A DNA stretch of 64,000 nt from Tetmemena sp. SeJ-2015 (lineage: Eukaryota; Ciliophora; Spirotrichea; Sporadotrichida; Oxytrichidae): NCBI GenBank assembly GCA_027382625.1, contig JAJKFJ010022657.1, positions 1-64,000 on the forward strand, given 5' to 3'. The first letter of the stretch is position 1; each line of letters opens with the position of its first letter. Shown here piece by piece: positions 11,271 through 23,337 of this stretch. A model generated the notes under the pieces. It saw only the letters and a program-made list of their open reading frames with translations, was not told the origin of the DNA and ran no database searches. Made by a program: the position numbers and the translations under genes.

Positions 11271-14200
11271 TCGGATAAAAGTAAATCTCCCATTAGGCCC
11301 GCACCTATTCCAGAGCCGCTTTATCCAGGCTGAGCTGAATTCAATCTCTATTCTTCTCCAAATTTAGAATTTGATGGTCTCATCCCTGTAAGCTAATTCG
11401 GAATGTGCTTTAAATTCTAAGTTAAAAGCAGGGATTTTCTGACAGAGAGCTCAAATATGCCCAAAGAAAATAAAAATTTTACTCTAAAAGATTGTCTGTA
11501 TTCTTTTTTAAAAGTCTTGTAATTTATATCTCTCTTGATAAACTTACAAAACACTAATTTTATATATACTTTTAACTTATGTTTTTCACTGAGATTCCTC
11601 ACAGACTGTTGCGACAGCGTGCTATTCTTTCTACTTAGTAGTGAGTTTCTTTCCTTTTCTTTAGAAATGGTCTTCTACTTGCTTAATAATTGAGTCTTTG
11701 GCTGATTCTAGCCTTCAATGGCAGCACCTTCTCCTCTATCTGATATCATGCTATTGTCAGCATCTCCAGAAGATTCAGAGTCATAGTTATCTATGTTGAT
11801 AAAGAGAGATGGTCGAGTTGCCTAACTTATAAGATCTTCAGATAACTCCTGAAGTCCCTTAACAACAATTTTCGCGTTTTCTATATTCATCATAAACCTA
11901 AAGTAGCAGAACATGGAAAATTTAGATCATGCTATTTAAGGTGTATTTTAGACTTCTTTGAAGCTTCTGTGTAAGTCTATTCTCCTCTTAAAAGCTGAGC
12001 AATTCTATCAGATACTTCTTCCTGTTATTGTTCGTATTTTTGCGAGTATAAGATCCAGTATTGATAGCTGCTTTTTTGGCACTCTGAAAATCTGGGATTA
12101 AAGTCTGCTGCTTAGATGGAGAGTATTGGTTCATTAATTTATTAGGAGGACTTTATTTGGAAGGTGTCTGAGGTGAGAGCACATTAACCTTAGGGTTTAG
12201 CTGAGAAATGCCGATCTAAGAGAAAGTTGAGAGGGGTTAATTAGTTTGTGGTGCTTCTACCATTTGCTTGAAAAGCAACTATTCTTTACCTAGACTCTTA
12301 GGTGTGCCATTCATTGCTGAGAGCCTTGATAGTTCAGCCATTTTTTGAAAAGTCTAGTTATCCTCCGTGTTAGTCGGCTTTCTCATAAAAGATTATCTTT
12401 TTGATCCTCTTCTCATCAGTTTATTAGGATTGAGTTTGACTCCTAATAAGTTATTTTAAGGCGTCTCGTCTATTTCCTCATAGCCAAGGTATTTATTCAC
12501 GACCCTCTACACTTATCTCAATGCTGCCTCAGGTACGGTCTACTTCAACTTATCTAACTTTATTGTAACTCTAAAAGTAGAATCATTAAAATTTAAATGC
12601 TGCTCCTTACTTGATCATTAAATCAGAGAGAAATTAGGAAGTCTTCATTCTAAAATCTTAGATATTCTTGTTCATCTGCTTCATTTGCGCATTCTTGATT
12701 GAGTACTCATACAGGAATTTAAGTTCAGTTACTGATTCTACTGCCTAATTCTCCTGACTCTATAATTTAAAATTTACAACTACTAATCTCTTACCATAAG
12801 TTTCTAGGAGGAAATTATCTCCTGTCTATATCTATCAAGTTCAGCTTGCAGGCTCTCCTTTAATTGCGTCCTCTTACTTTTTTCAGCTTGCCATTCGTCA
12901 AATGACACATTCAAGAGCTAGTTCTTGATCATTACTTCTTCATAGTTTGCTATTATAAGCTATTCCTTAATGGTGTAGACTTTATGTTTCAGGCTCTCCC
13001 ATCTTACTTAGATGCTTAAAGTCTATTCTTGTCCCAGTCTTTCCACCTCTTTGTCCTTGTCCCTTTTAAAGAAAATTAATGCTTTAATCTCGAGAGAATG
13101 TGGAATTCAATTGGTTGCTACTCATGCTTGAACCCATATGGTGAAGCAAATTATTGGGGTTACTTTTGCTCTGATGGATCATCACAGACTATTGAAGTTG
13201 AGCTGATTGAGAAATATGTAATGAACTCTCATAAAAAGAATATAAGTTTAATTATTCCCTCCTTCTTTTCTAATGATTGACCTAAGAATGAACCCAAAGC
13301 TCCTTTTCCAAATAAGCCCTGACTTATCTTTATCTTTATTTGATTAACTTTAGAGTTCATCATTCTCTGATTAAATTCCTATTCCACATCTAATGACTTC
13401 ACAAGATTTTAGTAACTATCAACACCTTTGATATCTTCCTCAAAGGCGAAATCATTAGAACGTTTCCTTTCAAGCAAGAAAATTTCTAAGTCATGAACCA
13501 TAGTGAGCCGGTTAAGCAAGCTCTCTTCTTGATTTCTCTTCTCAAAGAACTTTACTATGATATCGTCTAGTTTGATAGACATGTTTTGTTTTCTCAAGAA
13601 CAAGAGCTTCTTTTTCGCATCCTCTAATCGTTATTGCTTCAACTACATCTCCTCCTTGATCTACAATTAATCTAAATCTTATTTAATACATTTGAGTGTA
13701 TCTATTTCTTCTAACCCTCATGATCCTGCAATTCCAATCTCTTTTCAAGTAGTCTTTCTTGCTTGTTGATTTTAAAGAACTCAACATCTTCTCTGCATTT
13801 GACTAGGCCACTTATTGCAGTTTTGACTCTAGTTAGATTAACTGTGCGAGCCAACTCTAAGCTCTCCATGATCTAATTCATATCATCATAGTTTGGCTTT
13901 GAGTTGGGAAAGCTTTGAATAGTCCGTCAGTTTCTAGAGAGTCAACTCATCTTTCATATGCTTGAGACTCTCATTGTCTAAACCTTAATAACAGAGAGAA
14001 ACTTAGATAAACAAAATGTATCTTTTAATTCTTCTCTTTCAGCATTTAGTTCTGTTTCTTGCTTGAGCTTGATTAGATCATTCATTTTTTGAGTTAGTTC
14101 TGAGAGACTCTAACTGTTTACCGAAACTCTTAAGGACATGAATGGCTAGTAATTCAAAGTTGGATTATGAGGCTTAGCGGTGAAGCAGGTTAGAGATGAC

Positions 14201-15246
14201 TGCCTTTTTAGCTAAAGATTTCGAGTAAAAATTTAATTCACTCATAATACAATAGTCTAATTATGCTCAGGTGAAGATACTCTTGTGAGATATAGTCACT
14301 TATAAAAATGATCGTTATATATTTTAGATTCTAAGGTAATTAGAATTCAGTCTGGTCATTCATAAAAGGCTTATTGTATAGGTTAAGAGCATCCAAAGTT
14401 GTCTAATCAGCTTTAATTAGATACTCCTTCTTATTTGTGTTTTATTCTTTTTCTATTTTGAGTTATTCCAATAGCTTTTCCTTGTTTGCTACCTCACTGT
14501 TTAAATGATCAAGTTTCTTCTTCAACTAAATAGTAGATTCGTTAAAGAATTCGAATAAAATTGAATGGTGTTTACATATTCTGGATTTAAGTTTTCCTCG
14601 TCAAATTTAATCGGTTTCTCAACATGTCTAGGCTTGCTTAGTTTCAAAAGATTTGGGTCATTAACGCTTATCCCTAAAAGAAGGATGAAATTTTTTGTTT
14701 TGGCTAAAGTTAGTTTCACTTACTTCTATTCTTCAAATACAAAAAGGCTATTGAAAATATGTATGATAATTAATCTAGGTTGATTTCAACACCAAGGTAA
14801 TTCAATTGCCCATATGGGATCACTTGAGGACTTTAGATTCCAATGGCTCTCATATAATTTGGTGGTTATAAAACTATGTTGGAAGCATTAGACAATAATA
14901 GTTGAGTCTCCCTCTCTCTTGAGGTTATCTAGTTGAGGGATGACATCTGTTGCAGCTATATGAGTTAGTTTGGAGTCTGTCCTGTTTCACAATTTATGGG
15001 ATTTATTTTGTGATTGATGTCTTAAGCAATCTTTTCTTTCTGTTGCTTTGAGGGTGATCCCTCTTTTTGAGGTGTATCAAGATCTCTATGCTATTCTACT
15101 TTGCGCTAATTTTATAACGCTGAGGTAACTAATTAGTTCTACTTCAACTCTGGTTATTTACTCTCACCTTGCTTTGCAATAAAAAAAACAATCAACATAT
15201 TTATAATAAATGCGATCCCGAAAATCTAAGAGTGCTCAATCCCCAT
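11093..15246 (-). CDS. membrane-anchored coiled-coil protein
   Basis: Begins at the ATG at 15246. Residues about 8 to 27 are one hydrophobic segment (I-F-G-I-A-F-I-I-N-M-L-I-V-F-F-I-A), a signal anchor or transmembrane helix. A Gln-rich linker follows, then long coiled-coil exons (14.7-12.6 kb), then a Ser/Pro/Gln-rich region with L-S-P-Q-T-P-S-K, then a Gly-rich stretch near 11.35 kb. The intron with donor at A|GTAAGTGAAAC and acceptor CTTTTAG near 14.66-14.72 kb restores frame. One other break near 14.54 kb lacks splice signals and looks like a 1-2 nt indel. The 3' end is uncertain: the last open frame stops at the TGA at 11093-11095, but its AT-rich tail may not be translated. No family recognised. 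Confidence 0.6.
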
Positions 15247-15496
15247 AAATGAAAAAGCTTCAGGCTTCTTCTTTTAAAAATAAACTATAAAGAAAAAATA
15301 CTTTCGAGAAGGGCTTATTTAGCTTACATTATTTTTTAGCATTTTTATTCGAATTAATTTAAAGCAAAATTATCATTTTATTTAGGAGAATAAATTATCA
15401 CTCAAAGAAAAAATGATTCTCTGGAAAGTTTGAGTAAATTGAAATAAAATTTGCCTTAATTGGTGAAGAGAGTTTATGTTTTAACTCATTGATCTC

Positions 15497-16145
15497 TCAT
15501 TTTTTTGAGACTTTTTTAGTATTTAAAATACCGTAATCGTCATATAAAAAACTTTTAACTTTTAGAGCTTGAGTTGGTTATTGACCATTTTAACCTACTC
15601 TTCCTCTTTAAAGCTCATCCCCTTTTTTGCTCCAACTTATTTAGTTTTGAATGGCGGAATTTTGATGAGTTTAGTTTGCTGTGCTGTTCTCCTCTGATTA
15701 GTGAGAACGAGGAATCTTAAAATATATAAGTCATTTATGAAAGATAATCTCTTGTTAATTTGAATTGCTGCTCTTCTTAAATATCCCAATTTAATAGTAG
15801 ATTTAAGTAGAAATATTTATAAGATAAATTTTGAACATTACATGTTCGTTTTCGACATACTCGTAAGAGTAAATATTTTCAGGGTTTTCTTATGGAGTTT
15901 ATTACTGCTATAATAGATCCTCTTAAAACTACGATTATTTAAATGCTTCATTATAGTAGGAATTTTAATTAAAATCGGAGATTGATTAAAATAATTAATG
16001 GAGAGTTGCAACTTCGTGACAGTTGAAATCGCAGATTCACCCCCTCATCGCAGCTTGTTCATAGCTTATCAAAAATTAATGTGAGTCTTCTTTAATCATC
16101 CTCGGCACTCTCGCAGCGAATAATGTGGCAATTTATTAAAATTAT
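15497..16145 (-). CDS. small Gln-rich protein, possibly histone-fold-like at its N terminus
   Basis: Minus-strand exons from about 16145 down to the TGA at 15497-15499. The first readable exon gives F-A-A-R-V-P-R-M-I-K-E-D, the second V-A-T-L-H-Q-L-F-Q-S-I, the third a Gln-rich acidic piece ending E-Y-V-E-N-E-H before a GTAATG...TTTAAG intron, and the last a polar tail (E-E-N-S-T-A-N-Q-T). The first exon vaguely recalls the start of a histone fold (a basic residue-valine-x-x-methionine-isoleucine-lysine pattern), but it is too short to claim. The start codon was not found. The strand is supported by four separate polar exons that the other strand does not match. Confidence 0.45.
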
Positions 16146-16645
16146 TTCTTTGTCGCTTATAACTTACTAGCATCCACAAAGTTAGGTAAAAGTTTTAGAA
16201 TTTAATGCTGAATCTAATGGTGTAATAATTATTTAAATTGAGAATTATGCACTGATTTATTCATTTTAATTTAATATCTAATTTAATTCTCTTTTTTATT
16301 AAATTCTCAGCTATAGTAGCAATTCACAGAAAACTAATTCTGTTTAATTTATTAATTTTAAATTTCTGTTGCAATATAAAATATAATAAGGAGTGTTAGT
16401 TTATATTAACTACAGATTACTTACCTTCTAAAGGTAGGGATTAGTATCCTCATATCTCAGGTACCTTCATTTATGACTTAAATGAAGGATCTTCCTAAAT
16501 TTTTATTTAGTAGATTAAATCCAAAAATAAATGCTTTTCTTAAAAAGATAAAGCATTTTAATCTAAGCTAAAAAGCTTCTGTATGAGTATTGTTCCTATT
16601 TTTAATTTTTCTTTATCCTTATTTTTCATAACCTAAAATTAATTT
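16146..16645. other. intergenic, AT-rich, nothing recognised
   Basis: About 500 bp with short palindromic AT runs and a reduced-complexity segment (16.37-16.56 kb). No convincing exon on either strand. It should hold the 5' region of the small gene on its left and the 3' end of the phosphatase gene on its right. Confidence 0.5.
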
Positions 16646-18399
16646 TCAAATTATAAAAGAAATATTATTAGCAATTAGCCTTGTAGGTATTTCTAGCTGA
16701 GATTGCTTATTTTCTTCGTCGATTTCACTTGATGATATGCTGAAGTCTTCTATCTTGAGAGCTATGGCTTCGCACCTTAGCTCACTGATAGTACTCAGAA
16801 CTTGCTTACTCTAGTTAACTTGCGATATTTGTGAATGTGTATGCTGAGAGAAAGAGGGCTGTGAGTTTTATTGAGACACCTAGTGGGACACAGTATGGGA
16901 TAATATTTGAGGTTGAGATTGGCAGGAGAACATATCATCATTTAGCTGGTCGATCAAAGTCAAAAGCTCAAATGATTCTCTGTTTGTCACTCGCACATCC
17001 TAAGAATGCAAAATAGAATTCATTAAGTACTCTTCTAAATAAACTATAAGTAGTCTATGATAATTGAAGATCAAATTTAAATTGGATTACTCTAGCTCTC
17101 TAAATATATTACAGAATATAATTACTGTGTCTATCCTACTGACTATGATAAAAGTTTGAGATGGGGATAGTATTTTCTAACTAGAGTGAGCCAGAGAATA
17201 AATTATTATCTACGAGTACAACTTTAGAGAGCTCTCTATTCTGTATTATGCTCAAATCTTTAAGATAACCAAGTTCAGTTTAAATGCAAGAGCTCCTGTA
17301 CAATCGTTTAGAGATGAGTGCATTTTCAGGATCTATCACGTCTAGAATTCAAAATATTTTGTTTTAATTTACTACAAAGAATACAGTCAGCATATAGCTA
17401 ATCGCTTGCAGTGAAAATTACGATTCAAAAATTCAATAAATTGAAAGATTTAGAAGTACTATGACATCTTGGTCAAGAATTCTAAGACCTAAGGCCTAAT
17501 AAAAATTCCAATTTCTATATCCATTTGGCTGCTATCTACGAATTATTTAATGAATTCTGGTTTTCTTGGATAAGAGCTAATCTCATCTGAGAGACAAGCG
17601 TGAATTAGAGTTTCGTCCATATCAAGAATTAGCACTTTGTCTATCTTAAAGCCTGATGAATTATTCTTGAATGGAGGAAGTTGAACTCTTGCAAGCTAAG
17701 AATTAGAAGCCATGTCAGGATTAATTTAAAGAAGCTTGTAAAAATTCTTGATTTGAAAGAATCCCTTTAAGCTCTCAAATAAGTGAGTATTAGAGGAAAG
17801 TGAGAGCTCCTAGTTTTCGCTTTCCTTTTAGCCGATATTTGGTTGCTGATCATTACCCTCGCATTAATGATTCTGAGTCTGTGCTTGGTGAGTTTTAAAC
17901 TCAATAATTTAAGTCTCCTCTTGCTCGCAACTATATTCTTCACTTTCATTTACGTCAGAAATATCCGCATAGGTAATTCATAAAATTAGTATTGACTAAC
18001 CTTTTAAACTTTTTAAATAATAGTTGAGGAACGCTATAAATTGGATGCATTATCTTGGCTATTTCTTGCTTATTTCTTGGTCAGAAATATAAATGAAAGG
18101 TACTTAAGTTTTTAAAATTGTTTGAGAGAATTGAAATTTAAGCTTTCTCTAAACTGCATAAATTTGCACTGATTCTACTCCTTAAATATAGAATATTGCA
18201 ATATAAACTCCTTAGCTTTCATATAGTCGATTTTGTAGTTAAATGTTTGGGTGTCTTTTTCTTTAAAGTAATCTGTTTAATCCGAATCTTGAGAGTACAG
18301 TTTTACTCTTACTTTCTGTACTTTGCCTTGACTATTGGCAGCTTCATCAACTTGATTTATCTCCCTCAAATTGGGGGTACTTTTAGTGACGCATGACAT
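16646..18399 (-). CDS. CTD small-phosphatase-like (SCP/NIF family) protein phosphatase
   Basis: Seen: the frame starts at the ATG at 18399 (M-S-C-V-T-K-S-T-P-N), with a polar N-terminal part before the catalytic domain near 17.65 kb. The domain has the DxDxT signature as L-I-L-D-M-D-E-T-L-I-H, then F-T-A-S-D-Q-L-Y-A-D-C-I-L, then I-D-P-E-N-A-L-I and the C-terminal V-V-L-V-D-N-N, in family order. An intron of 31 nt (GTACTTAATG...TTCTTAG, near 17.01-17.04 kb) joins the domain to a Ser/Gln-rich tail ending at the TGA at 16646-16648. Known: these enzymes remove phosphate from serine in the RNA polymerase II tail or similar targets, using the first Asp as nucleophile. Both catalytic Asp are present, so it is probably active. 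It is divergent from the plus gene at 18462, with 62 bp between starts. Confidence 0.85.
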
Positions 18400-18461
18400 A
18401 CAACCCCCTGCCAATCATAAATAAAATCTACCTTATACTATGAAAGGACATTAACTTTTGA
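18400..18461. promoter_or_regulatory. 62-bp shared divergent promoter
   Basis: The whole space between the minus phosphatase start (18399) and the plus start (18462). It must hold both 5' ends, so transcription is likely bidirectional from one open site. No motif recognised. Confidence 0.45.
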
Positions 18462-19010
18462 ATGGAGAAGCTAGTGAGCGGTAGAATTATCCATCTTTGC
18501 TTAAACAAGAATGCACATCTACACACTGCAGCCTTATGACGCTAGGATCTTGCGAATTTTTAGAATAATTGGAATGACTTGAAAGCATCTAGATGTTTAT
18601 TTTTTAATCAGAGATGCACTCATTATTATTCTTTGTATTTAAAAGTGGGGTTTGAAGTGAGCCACCTTACATTTTAGCATGAAGAGTTTTCTGGTTCGAG
18701 TATAACACCAAGTTTTGAGGCTGCTTCTCTCTTTGATCTAAGCAGGAGGCAGATAAATCGAAGGAATTTGCTGAAGAGAGTTCATGAGGAGAAGCTTAGA
18801 AGTCGTATTTCGCTTCAGGAAGAGAGTCTTAAATCAGGAATGCAGGCGCTTAGCTTTAATCAAAGATTATTAGTATAATAAAGAGTACAATCAATCAAGT
18901 TTCTGGCTGAATTAGAAATTTGGAGCAGTCCTTTTTATTTCATTTAAAGTCTTTATGTCCTTTCTTTAAATCTACATTAAAATCCAAGAGTAATAAACTT
19001 TTTCTTCTGA
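18462..19010 (+). CDS. small basic helical protein, unrecognised
   Basis: Exon 1 is only M-E-K-L (18462-18473). A 90-nt intron, GTGAGCGG...TTTTTAG (18474-18563), removes an otherwise in-frame TGA, and exon 2 runs from 18564 to the TGA at 19008-19010, for 152 residues. The middle is strongly basic and helical (S-R-R-Q-I-N-R-R-N-L-L-K-R-V, then Q-R-L-L-V-Q-Q-R-V-Q-S-I-K). All three opposite-strand frames are stopped here, so the strand is firm. The last 70 bp overlap the 3' end of the convergent minus gene, so the true stop may be nearer. No family recognised. Confidence 0.6.
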
Positions 19011-19761
19011 AAATACTAACATTAACAGCTGTTGAATTCTCTTCAATGAAACTCGACTATTCTTTATCGCCTTTGATATGCTCTTGAAAGATTATATCAG
19101 CAGGCCTCTTCTGTTCTTAAATCTGGCCTTGTAATAGAGTTTTCTCTTATTCGAATATTAATTTTTGATTCAAGCACCCTCCTTGCAGAATATCTTTTGA
19201 TTGGGATTTCTCTGGCTTTGGCTACTTTAACTAGCTGTTTGCCTTTGAATCAGTGGGCTACTTTCGGTTAGATAGCTCTATAATGACGGTCTCTTCTAGA
19301 CTTTAGTGGTTGGAGAATTCTTTGCTCATTATTTTCTCAACTTCTAAGGCGATGATAAATATATGATATTCCAAGAATTTATTACTTATAGATGTTAGTG
19401 TTTTGGTGGTTGTTTACTAGGGGTTGAAATGAGAGGACATTTTTTGTTGAGAAATCAGCCTCGCAAACTGAGATTAAAAGATAAGAATATGGGCGGTGAC
19501 ATCCTCTTTTGCTTTTGGAAACTTCTTTTATTTTGTTCCTTAAGTCCCTTGAACACATTTTGAATGGATTGAGTAAGAAATAATTAATGCAGAAAGTAAA
19601 TATAGAGTGGTGAAGTTATGATTAGATTGGGAATTTTTGAGGGTGGTATTTGAGCTTGGGTTGATTTGCGTGAACCGTTGGGGCTCAGCTTAAGGAATGA
19701 GTGCTTACTGTTAGCGCTATATTGCACCTTGTTTATTGCTTTACTTAGGTATTTAACTCAT
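18940..19761 (-). CDS. small polar protein, Gln/Lys/Ser-rich
   Basis: The 3' exon starts with an in-frame ATG at 19329 (M-S-K-E-F-S-N-H-Q-S-L) and gives 129 polar residues to the TGA at 18940-18942. Upstream on the same strand two further polar segments are open (F-K-G-L-K-E-Q-N-K-R-S-F-Q-K-Q-K-R near 19.5 kb and K-H-S-F-L-K-L-S-P-N-G-S near 19.7 kb), with likely introns between. I therefore extend the gene to an ATG at about 19761, with less confidence than for the last exon. No domain recognised. Confidence 0.55.
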
Positions 19762-20356
19762 CAATTTTTCTCAAATTACAAATAATTTGCTTCTATATAG
19801 CTCAATTAGTGTTTAATTCTAGATTTTATAATAGATTCTTTGCTAAATAATCTTTCGTTGTAAATCGAGATAGTATATATTTCATAGATTTCGAAGTTAG
19901 GATCGCTCTTATTCTACTTTTCTTATAATATATTATATTAAATTAAAGACAATTTAAATTTGCTTTAAAATCTAAGAATATTATTAATTATTTATAGATT
20001 CATCGAATTTTATACAAATTATAATTCAAGGGACTATCCAATTAAAGAAAGTATTTTATCTAAATAAAACTTCTTGATTACTCATGTGCAGCTATAGCTA
20101 AATCATTAATATTCAGTAATTGTAGGATCAATTAAAATTTTAGTTAACATTTATTTAATTTGTATGTAAAGGAGCAACTGCACTTCGCATTTGTGAAAAC
20201 TTTGTAGACTCTCTATCTTCAACTTAATTTGAGGGCTTCTTAAATAAGAAGTTGAATGAATGCTTTAAAATAAAGCAGTGATTGGGTAACTAACCAATTT
20301 TATAAATCGATATCATTGAGGCACTTATCATAGAGTCACCCTCATAAAACATAAAA
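19762..20356. other. AT-rich intergenic region
   Basis: About 600 bp of AT-rich DNA upstream of the minus gene to the left and downstream of the minus gene to the right. I see no exon, RNA gene or repeat. Confidence 0.5.
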
Positions 20357-23145
20357 TCAAACTATTGAGTCATTAACTTACTGTTTCATCAATGGCTTTG
20401 GCTGCTTTACAAATTATACTAGCCCTTTCAGAAGATTGAAGGTATTTACATATGAGTTATAAATTGAATTGAATAAATGAAGGTAGGTCTATTCATTTTC
20501 CAGGAATTTAGAAGAAGGATCTGAAAACATCTTCCTTATATCCTCGGTGCGAGTATATTTTGACATCGAAGACTGACTTACATCCGTACCCCTTCTGCTT
20601 TATTTGGAGTGAAAATTATTTAAAACAGTTTAATTGAAAATGGTATTAGCCTGTAGTTGAGTATTTTATGCTTGAGGTATCTCTTTGTAACTTTATCTGA
20701 GATAAGGAGCTTAATAGGTTGGATTGAAATTAGCATTTTGATACATAAAATGAGGATCATCACTAATTGGTGATGCAATTTACTTGGCCTCGTAATGGTT
20801 AGTTGTCCCTTAATTTTGTATAATTAAACAATACAATGAAAAGCATCTTAATTGAGGTTTTAATGATTGGGAATATATTCAAATGGCTATGAAACAGTAG
20901 CTCTATGTCTTCGCAGAATCTCTGACTCTCTCAAATCTATATCCTATTGTTGCTATGAATTTAATTAGAGATTTTAATTGATGCTTTGATTCGTTTAATT
21001 CTTATTACTAATCTTCGTTTGTTTAAGCATGGAATATGTGGCTTGCTTTATGAATATTAGTTTTGTCTGAGTTAAGTCTCTTGTTCATATTGGCTTCTGC
21101 CATGAGAATACTTTTGAAATTCTTTCTGAGATTAAATTCTGTCTAAGTTTTGAAAATTTTGATGATGAAGCATTAATAATTTAATTATAATCCTATCAAA
21201 TTGATTAGTGTAATTTTGATTGCTTGTTTTGGTGGTGCAATCTATACTATAGATAATAAAAATGATCGAAATAATTAAATAAGATCCACTGCTATTGTAA
21301 GTGCTAAGAATTGTTGAAGTGGACAATATTTTAATTAAGCTTTTGAGTAGTTGACTTCTACTCTGACTCATCAAGGTAATCAAATATGACACATAATTTA
21401 AACTGCTGATTGTTGTCCTCTTTGATAGATACTCAATTTAAAAAAAGAAGAGGAAAAATAATTCATCATGTCATAGCATTAAATTGTCAAAAATTCCAAA
21501 TTTTAACATAGCTGAATTAAAGTCTCTCATATGTATTGGTATTTTGGCCATATTCCCTCATTTCATAACTGTCCTTCTCTCTGAAAATAATTAAAATTCT
21601 ATACAAAAAATTTAAGATTAAAATGCTTATATTTATATTAACTTGAGAAGGAAGCGCATCATGAGCCTTTCTCTAATCCAAACTAGCCCTGATATGATTG
21701 CTCTGATGCATCATCGAGTTATCATTAATTCATCATAAACAATAGCTATTATAATCATTAGAGAAGTAGCTTGACTGATCTGTTACAGAAGAAGAGTCCT
21801 CGTACTTTTGTCTTCTCTCTTAGTTAGAAGTTTCCTCATCACTTGAGTCCTCATCTTCATCAGATGAACAGGAGGAAGTATCTGAAGTAGTCTCCACGCG
21901 ATTTGGTTTCAGTCTAGTCAGTAAAATCTGCTCTTGTGGATTCAAGCCTCTTTATACTAGATTTTCGTAATCCAAGTTTATAGAAATTATTATCCCTCAT
22001 AAGAAGAAGGAGATACAATTGAGTCCAAATATTTTATTTCAGTGGCTGCTTGGTTTCTTCTTAATCAAATCTTGATAATAACTAGTTTATAAATTACTTA
22101 AAATTTAAATTAAGTAAAAAGTTTTGGTAGCCTGGATTGCTCTTTTACAACATTTCAGAAGTAAAATTTAGTAATGATAGGTGTAGAAAAGACTTATGAA
22201 TACTTTATAATTTTGAGAGTAGTGGTGAGGATCATCGCATATAATAAGAAATATAAACTTCTATTAAAGCTTATTTATGAAATATATATGTCATGTTATT
22301 AAAAGCAGCGTGCGTATATACATTGCTATAACTTGCAATTACCTCTTGAATTTAGAATATTGATTAAGAAGTAAAAACTTCTTGCTTTGATTATTTTGTG
22401 GTTATTTAAAGAGGCTTCTTGCAGAGGTTGGGTATTAACAGAATGATGGTAATCTTACTATCCAGCATGAATATCATTCGGACCATAATTATATGAATTT
22501 TACTGAGCATAGCTGCTCTAAAAGTTGTAATGAGTTAGTTGCTGATGAGGGTTGTAACTAACAGAGGACATCATTGTCTAATTTTAGGGGTATTCATTAT
22601 AAGCTTAAATGAATCTCTCATTCATTCCATCTTAGGTACGGCTTTAGTTATGTTCAGGGTAGGCATATTAGTCTGAAGGCTATCCATATTTGCCAGATTT
22701 TAATATATTCTTATCTAAAAGATTAACAAACTATAGCAAGGTAGTGTCACAATATCAATATTTGAGGGCTGCTGCTAGTAGTTGAAAGATCTTTGCTGAC
22801 TGTAATGCTGCTCTTAAATTTCAACGAAGGGTCTTCTTTCTTAAGTTGAATTCTCCATATTTTGGTTCTCAAAGTGTGAGAGATTAATTTAAAAATCTAA
22901 TCAGCATTATTATAGATTCTTTCTCTGGTTAAATTAGTTATGGGGTTTGTAATTTTCTCCCTAGATAAGGCTATTCATTGAATCCTGATGATTTTAATTG
23001 AAATTAGAAATCCCATGGGCCTGTGCTTTAAATAAAAATGCATTACGGTGTTAGACCTCTACTTGAGAAGGAAATTTATATTATATTTTGTTTTTTTGTA
23101 AATTTATAATAAGAGCAAATCCAAGTTGATAGAAGGATCAGTCAT
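20357..23145 (-). CDS. Gln/Tyr-rich low-complexity protein with acidic serine tract
   Basis: Starts at the ATG at 23145 (M-T-D-P-S-I-N-L, with AAAA before it) or at 22978. The N-terminal third is rich in Gln, Tyr, Asn and His (for example N-Y-G-P-N-D-I-H-A-G-Q-Q-D-Y). A 20-nt intron (GTGACACTACCTTGCTATAG, complement of 22731-22750) restores frame in this part. An acidic patch C-S-S-D-E-D-E-D-S-S-D-E-E lies near 21.85 kb, followed by Gln-rich helical exons. The last exon ends K-Q-Q-V-N-D-S-I-V at the TGA at 20357-20359. Composition resembles RNA-binding or condensate-forming proteins, but I see no RRM or other domain. Intron positions in the 21.1-21.6 kb part are not resolved. Confidence 0.6.
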
Positions 23146-23337
23146 TTTTGCAATTGGTTTTAAATTTTCATTCCCAGTTTAATTGGCAGCGCTTGAGGCA
23201 CTTAAAATAAATATGGCAAGATTCAACATTTATTTGTTTTAATCTATCATATTTTTCACACAATCAGTATCTTTAATATGATAATTTAGGCGAATTTATT
23301 CGTGTAGATCTTTTTTTCTTTCCTTAAAATAATAACT

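Noticed and set aside
16831..17016. Plus ORF starting M-N-V-Y-A-E-R-K-R
   Set aside because: It is antisense to the C-terminal exon of the phosphatase gene, which has the right splice and composition.
18462..18600. In-frame TGA in the small plus gene, suggesting stop recoding
   Set aside because: A 90-nt GT...AG intron (18474-18563) removes it exactly in phase.
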